NCBI GenBank assembly: GCA_023974075.1
Contig: CM043792.1
Span: forward strand, 15,963,373-16,027,372
Length of the DNA stretch: 64,000 nt
From: Chaenocephalus aceratus
Taxonomy: Eukaryota > Chordata > Actinopteri > Perciformes > Channichthyidae
Reading direction: 5' to 3'
Both the position numbers and the translations under genes were made by a program. Below are positions 1 to 19,628 of the stretch, one piece after another. The notes below the pieces were generated by a model. The model made no database searches. It saw nothing but the letters and a program-made list of their open reading frames with translations, and was not told where the DNA came from. The number at the start of each line of letters is the position of its first letter. Position 1 is the first letter of the stretch.

Positions 1-7424
<7,424 letters not shown>

Positions 7425-8485
7425 GACCGCCCCCCTTAACTGACTGAACCATTTAAAAGAGTGGGGTAGGGTAGGGGCGACGCCATATTGTGTCCCCCTT
7501 CCGGACAGCATCCCACCTTGCCATGACGAGAAAGAGAAACAGGTCAGACCAGGCGAGGGGTGGGTGAGAAGTTATGTTCAGGGTTGGAAAGGCAGACCTC
7601 CGTCACCCTTCACCCCTCTCACCCACCCATCAGCCTGCCTGTCCTCCTTTCATTAAAGGGTGGCATTGTTCTGGGGGTCAAAGCCCTGGACCACTTGCGC
7701 AGTAAGCAGTGAGGTTTGGCACGGTGTTGGTAAAAAATGGGGTTCAGTGTTTGGGAATTTTCTTTTCCGCTTTAAAAAACAAGAAAGTAAAAAGAAGTAT
7801 AGAACTGCTTCAGCTTGTCCAGATGGAAAGGACTGTGGGAGGCACTCACACATACACCCATGCATGAGCCATGCTGCTCCACGGTAGTCTTACATTTCCC
7901 CGCTCAAACATTTGGTTTGTTCTCATCTCCCTGAACTGAGAGAACCAGCCTGGCCTGTTTATTGTATTGAACCCTAAATATCTATGGCACTATGTCACCC
8001 AACCTGCTGTTCTGGGACCCCCTGCCCCGCTTCAATTCCAGACCCAGAAATGTTGTGACGAGGATGGACAGACGCTATGATTCCCCGTCCCCTCTCCCCT
8101 CTCCTCGTCAAACGCCTGTGACCAAAGCTTATCACTTCCAGCTGGTGGCAGTGTTCCACCTCCGTTTTTATAATGAATGGTTTTAGAGTTGTGTTACTTG
8201 ATATGAAGTGGAAGCTGTTCAAAAGTGACCCCTTTTCCTTTTTTTTTTTAAAGGACTTTAAGCAGTTTTATGGAGAAAACTGTTTTTTTTTTTCAAGTTG
8301 CCTTTTTAATTAGAACAATTATTGTTTTTGACTGACCCCCTATCATAAACACACATATTTATTTAGGTATGTTTGAATTTATTTTTGGCCAATAAAATGC
8401 AAGGGACTGGTTTATCTAATAATTCTGTTGGGGGAGATTGGGCCTTAGCAGAGAATTGCATAAGCCATTAAATACTATTGGTTAA
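7425..8485 (+). other. tlk2: tlk2 3' untranslated region with polyadenylation signals
   Basis: Non-coding DNA follows the tlk2 stop. AATAAA at 8391-8396 is the best cleavage signal, ATTAAA occurs at 8467-8472, and another ATTAAA lies at 8957-8962, so a longer 3'UTR to about 8.98 kb is possible. The true end cannot be fixed without transcript data. Confidence 0.6.
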
Positions 8486-10673
8486 AATGGGTTTGTTGTT
8501 CTGGCTTCTGTCTGGCTTCCTTGACCCTCACCACTTTCTCTCAAGGAATACCTACTATTTACAACACAGCTAAATTCATATTGGCTTATTATGTCTGTAC
8601 TCATATTTTTTGTTTTTGACTTTACAGAGTATAAACCAAATATATTTTTTTGAGCGCTGTTCGGTTATTTGAATTTGAATTTTCAATTTTGGCTTCAAAG
8701 GATCTGTTTTGCGGAAACGCTCTGCTGAGGTGCACCACTCCTCGCCTGATGTCTCCTCCTGGGAGCCTTGGAGGACTTGGTACTAACTTTGCCCTCCCTG
8801 TTTAGGATGGATTGGGTCTCCTGCCCCCGGCACAACTGTCTAGTGGGGCAGATGGTGGTCTGAGGCGCAACACGGACCCTGCCTTGTTTTCCATGCTTTG
8901 TGGGTGTGACATTTCTCCTGTGTCATCACCATTCATATTTATACAATGTGTTTCAAATTAAATTGTTCCATAGAGCACAAAGTTCTTCATAGATCTATAG
9001 CTTCTTAATGTTGCTCTTAAAAGTGCACTAGAGCGATGTATTTAACTTTATAATGTGCATAATGTATAGTTTCCAAAGTCAATGAGTAAGGGTAATTATG
9101 TAAAATAATTTGTGATGTTCACACCAAAATAATTGGAATTGGAATTTCTTCCATAATGAAGCAGCTCTAGTCATTAGTGACTACATGGATGAAACAATTC
9201 ACATTGACTGTAAACTTGGACTTTAATGCCACATTAATAACAAAATGCTCTAAAACGATTCACAACATATATGGCAAATAACTAGCAATGTTGAAAATAT
9301 AGCAGCTTAAATAATCAAAGGCTGTAGCAAAGGATAAGAGAAGGGATTTGAAAGATGTCTCAGATTCTGCAAGCCTCTGGCCCTCAAGCAGGATGTTCCA
9401 GAGCTGAGGGGCCCAAAAAAACACTTGCCTTTAGACTTAACATAGGCCCGAACCATGAAAGGCTTTAAGGTTGATCAGAAAAAGAATTCTAACCAGTAAA
9501 GAGAGGCTAAATCGGGGTGGATTTTGTAACCTGTCCCATTTCTAAAAGACAAACGGCTGTGTTTTGGACCAGATGGTGGAGCAGGATTGCATTTTGCTTC
9601 AACCCTAAGTCCAATGAGTTGCAATATTTCAATTTAGAACCAATGGCCTCAAATTGAATGTAATTTGTGCCTGAATTCTCTGGGAGAAACACCAAATATG
9701 TATTTTATGTATGGAGGCTAAGTTGCTTTGTTTCTTGACATACACTGTTCCATGTTCTTTCACTCTAGCAACCTGTTCCAGCTCCTCCTGAGGGATCCTG
9801 ACGTGTTCCTAAGCCAGATAAGATAATCCATATATTCAGCATGTTCTGGGTGTACCATGAGCTCTTCTACCAGTCCTGCCCACAAATCTTTCAATAGAAT
9901 GCACACGCTCACTCACCTCACTGAGACCTGTCTCCTAATGACCCAGAGGAGCACCGGTTCTTATTTGAGCTCCCTCTGGACATCTGAGCTCATGGCTTTA
10001 TCTCAAAGGGGGAATAGTTACAGCTGCTTACAATCTTGTTCAGTCCCTATGCAAAGCTCAAGATCATGGATAAAGTTCAAAAATAGATTGACAATCAAAG
10101 CCTTGCTTTCAGACTCAGCTCCCTCCTACCGAAGCACTACTGACGCCCTACCAATCCTCCACTGCTGCACGACTGGTGATTTCTGGTGATTGGTCAGATC
10201 CAGGCAAGTGCACAGATAGACCTCAGCACCTGCCCTTTTGCCCTCCTGTTAGGAAAGAGCCCTTTTTTTAACAAATCAATTATCGATATGTGAATTATAT
10301 TAAACAAATTATTTGGCACATAGTAGCAGTATCTTAGCCGTACAATATCAACATCTTCTTATTGCCTATTACAGGAGCATTGTGCCTGACGCCTGAGAAA
10401 GAGGAGGCGAGAGAGCACATGCGAGAAGAATTTACCGAAATATACTTCATTTCTTTGCATGTATCATTCATTAACTGGGATGTAGCAGTGTTTGAACCAA
10501 CCCCATTTTTGTTTGAAAAACACACATTTTATTATCCATTAAAGCTGTCATAAAAGTAGTTATTACAGGCATATATTTATTTAAAAAGTAACACAAATGG
10601 CCAACTTGCCCTTTTATATATTTGGGCCTCTGCTCCTCTACCATCCTCTGCACTTGCCTGGTGGATAGTACAT
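8486..10673. other. Intergenic DNA between tlk2 and the nested element
   Basis: No supported gene. The first 500 bp may be extended tlk2 3'UTR. The stretch about 9340-9700 reads like an old, diverged dispersed repeat, but I cannot name its family. The remainder is AT-rich without long open frames. Confidence 0.5.
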
Positions 10674-12129
10674 GATATCGCAACCCAGTCTCACAAAAAA
10701 AAAACGTGTAATAACTACGTTGGTCCACAACGTAGGACGTAGTATTTCTACGAAAACGCCTCTGAAATTGTAAGATCCCTACGTTTTTTTTCACCCATTC
10801 ATTCCAATGGCTGGCGTCTATGTCACGTGATCTTCACATTTCTCCCTGCAGAAAAAAAAAAACATGGCCGACATTCGTTTTATTCTCGGTGTAAAATGCC
10901 TATTTAAAGTTACTTTGGCCATTAAATGCGTTTTGATGTCATTTGATGCGAGAAATATGAGTTGTTATTTCAGATTATGTGTGCAGTGGATGTACATGAT
11001 CTTTAGTTTGCTATAGAGAGGCGAAGTCCCTCCCTTTCGGAGCCTCCATGGGACCCCGGAAGCGTAAAATTATACATTGAAGTCAATGGAGAGAGAAAGG
11101 TTATCTTTTGATCCCGTTTGAATTGTGCCACGAATGACACATATGATGTTTGTCAATTTAAAAGAATATTTTGCAAGTCAAAAAAATAAAAATGTGTCGT
11201 AAAAACTGTGAAGTTACACATTTTTTTGTGTGAAACCGCTGAGTGAACTACAGGTCTCTGGTCTCGCACAATACGCGTCACCATCACAAAGACGGCCGTC
11301 ACGTTAGCCAATTTCACCTGTTTCTTTCAGAATGAGAATAAAAGTATAAAACGAGGTGAACATCACTACAAGTCTGGGCATGTTGAGAGCTGTACATACA
11401 CGAAAGGGGAGTTAGTCGGTTCTGTAAGAGCAGCGGGATCGGCTTTACAAGATGTTGATGAGTAATATGAGTGCAATGTGTAACGTTAATGTCAGCTAGC
11501 TAACATTAGCTAACAAGGTACACTAACGTGTTTTGTTTTAGTAACTAGTTTTCTCCTCAAGAACTTCGTGGTCTCTGTGTATGCTGTGGATAACATTAGT
11601 GTTCACAAGAACAAGGTACACTCCCGTGTTTTATTTTAGTTGCTCTTCAGATTGAAGCGGCCAGTTTTATATCGACTATACTGTATGTGTGATCTCCTTT
11701 TACATCTCGTTGTGTCATTTGAGTTTATTTGCTGTGTGTAGATTCAAGGGTTTTGGTTATCTTGTCAATTTGTTTGGTTATCCAGGCACAGCTGTGTGTG
11801 ACTCCCTCTGGTACACTGGTATGTGTTTTCCTAATGTAGAGAGCATTGATTAATTAATAAACTACACACTGAGTCTAGATCCTGACCAAATCCTTTTTTA
11901 TTGTTGATCAAATGTTTTTCAAAAATGTATTCATACACATTTAGAAAAATACAATGTACAATCACAACCAGTCCAACACAAATTACAAAAAATACAGAAA
12001 AAACAAACAATAACAACAATCAGACAAGACTACAAAACTATGGAAAAATAACCCCTCCCACCCCCAGATCCGGACCATCCTTGTATTATTGCTCATTCAA
12101 TCTATTATAGCATGCTAACAAACATGGTA

Positions 12130-12935
12130 CTTTCTTTATTTGTACAGATCTGCATGGGAGACGATGGCGCGATGCAGAGCGCTGTCTGTGATTGTGCACG
12201 GGGGATGTACAAATGCAGCCACGCTGCAGCATTGGCAATATGTGCCATGTGGCAGATCAGCTCCACAGATGTTGAGTGCCAGTGGAGGAAGCCTGGCACT
12301 TCCAAAGTAGTCCAGCCGGTGTCTCAACTCTACCAACAGTGAGAGGAGACATACAACCCACTGGCCAGAGACATCGCCACTCAGGATGTAGACTGGTTCA
12401 GGTCTGCACTGAGGGGCGCACAGTGTGGCATGGCATGGCTTCACCTGAGCCAGAGCCGCGGCCTCAACATCAGGCCATTGTCACCGTGCCGGAGCTGGTG
12501 AAGGGGCATGGGGGTCGGGGGCATGAGGCAATTCTTGCCTCAATGCGACTGAGCAGAGACCAGCAAGCTGCCATCCAGACAGCCACCGGAGGACAGCGGA
12601 CAAAGTGGCAGTTACACAGGCGGGGCAGGTTGACAGCCAGCAAGTTTGGTGCTGTGCTGCGGTCGGGACTTTCATCCACTCCATGCGCGTCCCTCATGAA
12701 GAGGGTGCTCGGGGGGGTACAACTTGGACGGAGTCATGGCTGTCAACTGGGGGGTTGTAAACGAGGCCGAAGGGGTGAAGGCTTTTGTGCAGGCCTATCG
12801 CGTGACAGTGTTCGAGTCTGGTCTCTTTGTGAGTGAGTCGGTGTTTTGGGAGCATCCTCTGATGGACTTGTGCAGCCATCTGCCCTGCTGGAGGTGAAGT
12901 GTCCACCATCATTATACATGATGGTGTATATAGGA
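12130..12935 (+). pseudogene. Degenerate SWIM zinc finger / YqaJ-family nuclease gene
   Basis: Conserved blocks appear in order but in changing frames. First is a SWIM-type C-x-C...C-x-H finger, CDCARGMYKCSHAAALAICA (about 12189-12248). Next is a linker reading EETYNPLARDIATQDVDWF after an in-frame TGA near 12341. Then comes the YqaJ entry motif RRGRLTASKFGAV (about 12618), then VNWGVVNEAEGVKAFVQAY (about 12744), and finally GASSDGLV...LLEVKCP (about 12848-12903). The last block carries the D and E-x-K residues of a PD-(D/E)XK nuclease. At least one stop and two or three frame changes make it non-functional as printed. Such genes travel with fish DNA transposons; its position inside the 11015-16454 element fits. 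Confidence 0.72.
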
Positions 12936-13699
12936 TATATATATATATTTGTATACATATCTGTAAATTGTATAATTGTATTTGATTTAAGTCTTTTTGA
13001 TCTCTCTGTCTATAAACACAAACTGAGTAAGATTGACAATAAAGTTGACTTTGAAAAATATATATATTCTTTATGAAAATAGTTGACTGTTGGAGAAATT
13101 AATCCAAATGAAACGTTGGACTGAACTACAACTACGCCTTTAAATCTCTACGGACTGTTTTTCAGTGGGATGGCAAGTTCCTATCTTTAAACATTTATTA
13201 GTTTTTTCTCAGAACAGATTTGATTTTCTGAAGTTAATTTAACTTTGGCGACCATGTAAGGTCATTATTAAAAAGGTACAATCAATTTGTTTAGGTTTGA
13301 CTAAAATAATGATAAACATTTCATTTGGATAATTTACTGACAGAATCAGAAACTCAATAATGCTCTACTCACCTGTTCCTTTTTATAAAGTGAAACAGTT
13401 GAATACGATAGATTTTAGTAAACTTAAAAACAACCTTCTCCAAAAGCTATCAAGGAATATACCGAATACTTATTTTAGAACTTTATTACATATTATTTGT
13501 ATATAGTTTGAATGATCCATAATTGACAGAAGCTTGTGTTTACACTGACCTGTCACTCATATATTAATGTCTTTGTAACTTCTTTAAACCACGACCTCAC
13601 TCATTTCTTTCATTCATCACGGTTCAGTAAACTAAGTGACACATGAACCAGTTTAATCATTATAATAACGTAGGATTGCAACTCTTTGAAACTGTAGGT

Positions 13700-13715
13700 G
13701 GCTCTTAAAAGAGCC
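13700..13715 (-). promoter_or_regulatory. Histone mRNA 3' stem-loop (relic)
   Basis: GGCTCTTAAAAGAGCC on the + strand reads as GGCTCTTTTAAGAGCC on the minus strand, the canonical six-pair stem and four-base loop of replication-dependent histone mRNAs. It lies about 35-45 bases past the H3 stop once the hAT at 13755-14831 is removed, which is the normal spacing. Confidence 0.8.
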
Positions 13716-13754
13716 GTTGTGTTTGGGTGTTGCTGGTCTCAGGTCAGTCTAAGC

Positions 13755-14831
13755 CAGGGGTGGGGAACCTTTTTCCTCTCAAGGGCCATTTCAATGTTTT
13801 CAACATCCTCCGAGGGCCGCACAAATTATTGACCTCTGCTTAAAAATCACAGCCCATTCATTTGGCCTTTCTTTCATGCTGTGCAAAGAAAAAGCAACTT
13901 CTTAATTCAGATATCTTGCCATGACTCGCGCATGCATGCACGTGCACGGTGTGGCGTGACCACCAACACAGAAAGATATGGACACAAGAAGATGTGTGCA
14001 AATGTCTTTAGTTTTCCTATCCATGTGGACATGATTTAAGTGTGGGGGGGGGGGGGGACCTAACCTCCTCTAGGGCGGTCCAGGGGGCATGCTCCACCGG
14101 GAAGATTTATTTTTAAATATTGAAGTTGAAAGCATCAATCTGGTGCACTTTGAGAGCAAAATGAAGAGATCTATGGATACCTCTCTCAGCACACATATGA
14201 AACAGAACTGTAAGCAGATTTACTTTTTCTTTATGGATATTTTACAAATCACTCCCCTTTCAAACTGTATTCTTGTTATTAATAACAACTTTTTGTTACT
14301 GTCATACAGTATTTTATACCTGTTTACTTTATTCTCTTGTTTTTGATAACTATAATGATCATATAAAGATGTGCCTTTACCTCACTGGTTGGAGAAAAAG
14401 CTTCTTATATTCGTTAGCATGGCTAGCTAACCAGATGATAATAACAACAAAGTTATTGACTGTAGGATCAGTATGACAGATCGCCACTGGGCTCTCAACT
14501 AAAGACACAGCCACGCAGAAACTGCAGCATGTGTATGGACTTATCGGTACTGCAATTTTTTGAAGTCCCGGAGCGGCGTTCTGGTGCTCTCCGTCAGCAC
14601 TGCACCCCTGTCAGACGAGCATATACCACGTGATGACACGTTAGGCTCGTGTTGTGTTCAAGGACCATGACCGTTGCCAGGAAAAACAGGAACTCGCTTG
14701 TTTAATTATTTTGCGGTCTAGATTCTTTAATTTTTTTCTTTTTTGCGTGTGTTTATAAATTACCTCGAGGGCCGTACCAAATGGTCTCGCGGGCCGTATA
14801 CGGCCCGGGGGCCGGAGGTTCCCCACCCCTG
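13755..14831. mobile_element. Non-autonomous hAT element inserted in the H3 stop codon region
   Basis: Termini CAGGGGTGGGGAACC and GGTTCCCCACCCCTG are inverted repeats, flanked by the perfect 8-bp duplication GTCTAAGC (13747-13754 and 14832-14839). The interior at about 14100-14260 matches the element at 4634-5620 closely. No transposase is present. On the minus strand the duplicated site contains the TAG stop of the histone H3 fragment. Confidence 0.9.
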
Positions 14832-14833
14832 GT

Positions 14834-14925
14834 CTAAGCCCTCTCTCCGCGGATGCAGCGGGCCAGCTGGATGTCCTTGGGCATGATGGGTGACCCTCTT
14901 TGCTTGGTTCATCTTACTGGGGGGC
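14834..14925 (-). pseudogene. Histone H3 C-terminal fragment
   Basis: The minus strand reads AKRVT, then an extra C, then IMPKDIQLARCIRGERA and TAG. This is the H3 C-terminus with one Arg-to-Cys change and a one-base insertion. Homology fades upstream of about 14925, so only the last 30 or so codons remain. The histone stem-loop at 13700 belongs to the same ancestral gene, so a genomic H3 3' end was captured. No longer functional. Confidence 0.82.
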
Positions 14926-16316
14926 AGCCTACATGGATGTCGGTGCAGTCCACAGTCATTGTGCAGTTGAAGGCAGAAAGAATTTATTATTGACTCCGAA
15001 TGAAGCACAACTTCATGTCATTACAATACATTGACTTTATTTGTAATTGTGTACAAAAATAAAGCATTGATTAGCAAGCAGGACCTGCAGGAACAGAGCA
15101 CGGTGATGGATGGAGCTGGGAAGAGAGAAGAATAAAGAAAAACAGATCCACTTTATTATCGGATATTAAAAATTCAATTTCAAAACAAGTTGCCGCTCCT
15201 ACAGTTTTCTAGTGTGTAAAGATGATTTCACATGACCTATGCAAAATATCACACTCAATACATGTGTGTCTCTGGGGGGTGCATTGTGCCTTTGATGTAT
15301 ATAAATAATATACCATAACCAAATACTATTTACGTACAGTGGAAATCAGGTTGCCAGAGCAGGTCAGTGTGCATGTTCCTCAGGGTCTCAGCAGTTACAG
15401 GTGAGGGAAAGGAAATAAAAGAGAAAAAGGTCAGTAACAACACTTTAAAGTAACAACACTTTGAATAATTATCTCTTCTAATAATGTTCTCTCAGTAAGC
15501 ACACAACTACTGTCTTTCCAATCAAACAGATTGACTCACCCTTACTGTCATCACAATGAAACACGTCCAGAAGAATGTCATGCAAAGCTCCCTGCCCTGC
15601 CTTCGACTCTCCCTGACTGCTTCCTTAGCACCCGGTGGATGAGCGCAGTAGGCTACTCTTCAAATGTTTCACGAAATACTTACCATCATGACTACTCAAG
15701 ATTACTGTTTAAAATGTTGGTTTACTTCATGTAATAAAATAATAACTTCATGGTAAGGCTACTAAAAGTGACAAGGCTAAGTAATGTTAATGCTAACTAA
15801 CGTGCTCGCTACTCGTCGCTACTAGCTAGGTAGCTAACTTGACTATATATGTTCCATGCACAACATGTATATTACCTGATATGTCTGATCCAGCGGACTC
15901 CTGGTCCTTTCATCAGACGGGAATCGATAGAACGAGCAAGTGGTATGATCACTTATGTGATTACAACCTGGTACAAAGCAACACAGGCATCTTGTAACAG
16001 TGATTTATTTTTAGCAATCTCTTATTTATTGGAGGGAATAAATCGTTATGAGATCTTCTTCTTCTTCTTCTTCGCTTTAATTACGAGTCGCAACCACTTG
16101 GAGCATTATCGCCTGTGACATCACTTACGCGAGCCCAGAATGGGGATTTGTAGTCTTTGTAGTCGCGTATTTTTCATAGTCTTATATTTCAACAGTTTTT
16201 ACGACAAAATGTGACTTTTTTGACATGGAACTTATGTTTAAGATTGACAAACATCATATGTGTAGTTCGTGGCACAATTCAACGGGATAAAAGATACGTT
16301 TTCTCTCTCCATTGAA

Positions 16317-16456
16317 TTCAATGTAAATGTTTCGCTTTCCGGGGTCCCATGGGCCGGAAGTAGATGGGCGTGACTTCGCCTCTCTATTCAATGTAAATGT
16401 TTCGCTTCCGGGGTCCCATGGGCCGGAAGTAGATGGGCGTGACTTCGCCTCTCTAT
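16317..16456. repeat. 70-bp tandem duplication at the end of the inner element
   Basis: The unit running from TTCAATGTAAATGTTTCGCT to ACTTCGCCTCTCTAT occurs twice head to tail (starts 16317 and 16387), differing by about one base. It duplicates the terminal inverted repeat of the 11015-16454 element. Confidence 0.85.
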
Positions 16457-16978
16457 ACAACGTTTCATTGTTACCAAGGTGGTTTGCTAGGGACGCTGCT
16501 ATCGATATTATTTCTGTTATGTTGTGTAACTGTTTAATGGTGTTATCTTATTACTACCCCCTTCCCCGTCAAAGTTAGTGTTGGTCCACAGCCAAACGTA
16601 TTAATTAACAAAATCCGCATCTAAAATGGTGCAGAAACGTTATTTTCCCCTGTACAATTCCAGTCTCACATCTCACAGCACATCGTCATTAACAAATACC
16701 GGAAACAGACCGAAAACACTTTATTCCGAGTGTACTTGCTTTTCTCTTTGAAAGTCATCACATAACTGCATTGTAATACACGGTTCGGCTGCATTAATAT
16801 TACATATCGCCGTAGTTCGGTATTTATAGAGCCCTGATGAGAAGACTTCTAGACAAACATGAGGAACTGCCGCAACACTGGAAACGTGACGTGGATCATA
16901 AATATATCAACAATTAAACAACATCTTACATTTCTTTTCACACAATGCGTCTCCTTGCAGTATCAACACTAATTCGGC

Positions 16979-17066
16979 GGACTTTTATATTGATCCAATT
17001 GGTAGATAGGCTGTATTTACAGTGTAAATACAGCCTATCTACCAATTGGATCAAATATAAAAGTCC
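16979..17066. repeat. Near-perfect 43-bp-arm hairpin
   Basis: Arm 16979-17020 (GGACTTTTATATTGATCCAA...) is complementary to 17024-17066 with a single one-base bulge and a 3-base loop. It lies in the unique centre of the outer element. Confidence 0.9.
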
Positions 17067-17068
17067 AC

Positions 17069-17113
17069 CCTTTATGGTGTAAATGTTATGGTGTACATTT
17101 TACACCATAAAGG
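17069..17113. repeat. Second adjacent hairpin, 15-bp arms
   Basis: CCTTTATGGTGTAAA at 17069-17083 pairs with TTTACACCATAAAGG at 17099-17113. It starts two bases after the preceding hairpin. Confidence 0.85.
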
Positions 17114-17279
17114 TGCACGCTGATATAAAGGGACACCTAGTGGTTTAAAGCATGTTATTGAATTTCATTATTTTTATTATTAGATATTAATAGAATCCCT
17201 ATAAAGTATGTTCATTACTCGTTATTCTCTACTAATAGTAAGTAAAGACTGTATATAATGACTATTTTGCACATCCCTT

Positions 17280-17640
17280 TCAAGATTTCAAGATTTTCTA
17301 AGGGTTTATTGACATATCATATAGGCCTACACAACTGGGTAGTTATGCAATGAATGAAAACTTGGGTCGAGGTTCCTCAACAGTGCATTACAAGACATCT
17401 ATCAATATTTGTGCATACCTCCAGCAATGTTAACTATGTTGAAGCACTTATTTTAACTGATATTATACATATGTATTATACTCTTATAAGATGTATGTAG
17501 AAAGTATAAGAAATGTGCAGAATATGACAATTTAATGGTGGAGGTACACATATTGAAAGATGTCTTGTGATGCACTGTTGAGGAACCTGTGACCAAAGTT
17601 TTTCATCTCCGACCTTGTCAGGTATTGAACAATCAATAAA
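17280..17640. repeat. Inverted pair of dispersed-repeat tails
   Basis: GAGGTTCCTCAACAGTGCAT near 17369 reappears inverted as ATGCACTGTTGAGGAACC near 17570, with flanking similarity of about 60 bp. A related sequence (GCACTGTTGGAGGAGCCTGT) occurs near 32090 beside GACAATAAAGCCTTGAA, which resembles a fish LINE 3' tail. No coding capacity. Confidence 0.6.
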
Positions 17641-18853
17641 TAAAGAACACAGAATTATTAAAAATAAAACACAGAATTTGTGTGATTATACTAAATTTAC
17701 AAATAAACACCACTGCATATTACAACTATACACATGCTGATGTAACGCAAATGTTTCCAACTTGGGATCAATAAAGTATATCTTATCTTAAGATGGACCC
17801 GTTCAAATCCAGTTTTGGACAGTCTGCCGTGGTTCCATCCCATTTCAAGTGCTGTTCGACGCTCTGCACACTCTCCAATCACAGAGCTTGAGGACTATCA
17901 CGGGGTTTGTCAAGCGAAGTGGAGAGAATACTTACTTCCGGGTGTAATATTCTGTAAAGCAAATGAGCTGCTCCGACCCTCGGTCCTGACGGACTCCAAC
18001 TTGTGTTTATTAATCAAACAAATAAATAAACACAAAGATAATTATGTGTTATTGTTGAGTAAATATGTTGAGTAAATGGAGAATTGCACAGGGGAAAATA
18101 ACGTATCTATTGTGGTGATTGACATTATTCACCCACGGATCTATGGGTTAGGGTATTGTTCTGCACGGACATTTTAGTGAGCCGGACTTCCTGTCTCCGC
18201 CGGTCTTCGCTTCCCGGGCATGAAGCTGTTTACATGTGTTTTGAGATGCTAAATAAAAGTCTAGCTTGTACCTTTGATACTCCGCCTCCGACTCCCATCT
18301 CTCGGCACCACACTATGCCACAATTTTAGATGCAGATTTTGTTAAACTAATACGTTTGCACTGTGGACCAACACTATACATTGACGGGGAAGGGGGTAGC
18401 AATAAAGATAACACCATTTTACCCAACATAACAGAAATAATATCGATAGCAGCGTCCCCAACCACCTTGGTAACAATGAAAACGTTGTATAGACACAATT
18501 TCTTGAAGTAATCTTCGTAATAACTAGCAAACTAAAGATCATGTACATCCACTGCACACATAATCTGAAATAACAACTCATATTTCTCACATCAAATGAC
18601 ATCAAAGGGCATTTTAATCGCCAAACTAACCTTAAAATAGCATTTTCCACCGAGAATAAAACGAATGTCGGCCATGTTTTTTTTTTCTGCAGGGAGAAAT
18701 GTGAAGATCACGTGACGCCAGCCATTGGAATGAATGGTGAAAAAAAACGTAGGCATTTTACAATTTCAGAGGCGTTTTCGTAGAAATACTACGTCCTACG
18801 TTGTGGACCAACGTAGTTATTACACGTTTTTTTATGAGACTGGGTTGGATATC

Positions 18854-19620
18854 ACCCTGGTTCCAAGAAACTGCTGAGTTGGTCAGAGAATTGTCAATAG
18901 AGTGATGCGGGACATCCTGCAAAACTACGCCACACATTTCGCTGTACAGTTGACGAAGTGAAGACATGTTTTGTTGCCGTTGAAAAGATTCAACAATTGT
19001 CGATTTTATGACGATTTTACAGCAGTTTCATTAGGCATCAAATAAGAAAAGGCCCAGGTATGAAGTGATGGATACAAAGATATTTAATTGATACAATTTG
19101 AAGTTTCTCCATGTTAATGTTGTAAGGATAAACCTTTATCACGTTTTCAAACTCAATCCAAACATAAGCTTTGACTGAAATATACACTTTGATATACCAA
19201 TTGATATTTGATTCACATCCTCCCTTCAAGCACCATCATATTAGCTTTCCAAGAGAGGCAGAGGAGTGTGATGCCTGGATAATGTTTAAATAATGTCCAC
19301 AGCCATCAGCATCTCAGGGTGAGTCCTATCCATACTTGGGGTGAGGCCAAACATTTGCCAGAGGTAATCATCCAGGTCTCTAAAATTGTCAACTGGGCCA
19401 GGGGTCAGCAGACTATGCGCCCAACTTTGTGTGCCAAAAAGACACATGAGTAAAGAAACAGAAATGCTATAGAATTGTTTTTGTGCAAAAGACTGAACAT
19501 AATTATACTTAAAATAATAATAATTATGTCCAGAATGAATTCCGGACGTTTTCAAATATCAGAATCAGATTTGACATGTGATTTGTGTTCATCGTTACTG
19601 TATTTGTTTCATTTAGTTGT
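18854..19620. other. Intergenic stretch upstream of the hAT/mrc2 promoter region
   Basis: No gene, repeat boundary or regulatory motif I can support was found in this AT-rich segment. Confidence 0.4.
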
Positions 19621-19628
19621 ATTTTAAT

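Larger units (their letters stand above)
11015..16454. mobile_element. Inner 5.4 kb DNA element, possibly ISL2EU-type
   Basis: The terminal repeats AGAGAGGCGAAGT and ACTTCGCCTCTCT face each other across 5.4 kb. Further inverted similarity covers about 250 bp inward, including CCATGGGACCCCGGAAGCG against CTTCCGGGGTCCCATGG. AT flanks both ends (11013-11014 and 16455-16456). The element sits inside the left inverted repeat of the outer element, which dates it as younger. It contains a SWIM/YqaJ pseudogene. ISL2EU/PHIS-type transposons are known to pair a transposase with a YqaJ-family nuclease and to duplicate 2 bp, so that assignment is plausible. No transposase frame was recognised. Confidence 0.6.
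10680..18847. mobile_element. Outer 8.2 kb element with very long terminal inverted repeats
   Basis: The left end CAACCCAGTCTCAC (10681) is mirrored by GAGACTGGGTTG ending at 18847, with GATATC on both flanks (10674-10679 and 18848-18853). The inverted match runs from 10681 to about 11012. It resumes at about 16455-16650, after the inner insertion, against 18847 down to about 18300, so each original arm exceeds 500 bp. Removing the inner element leaves about 2.7 kb with no transposase. Superfamily unassigned; a fold-back-type DNA element is inferred. Confidence 0.75.

Noticed and set aside
12276..12836. 186-codon open frame taken as an intact gene
   Set aside because: Only its middle (TVPEL...VLGGV) matches the SWIM/YqaJ pattern; the flanking conserved blocks lie in other frames. 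It is part of a pseudogene.
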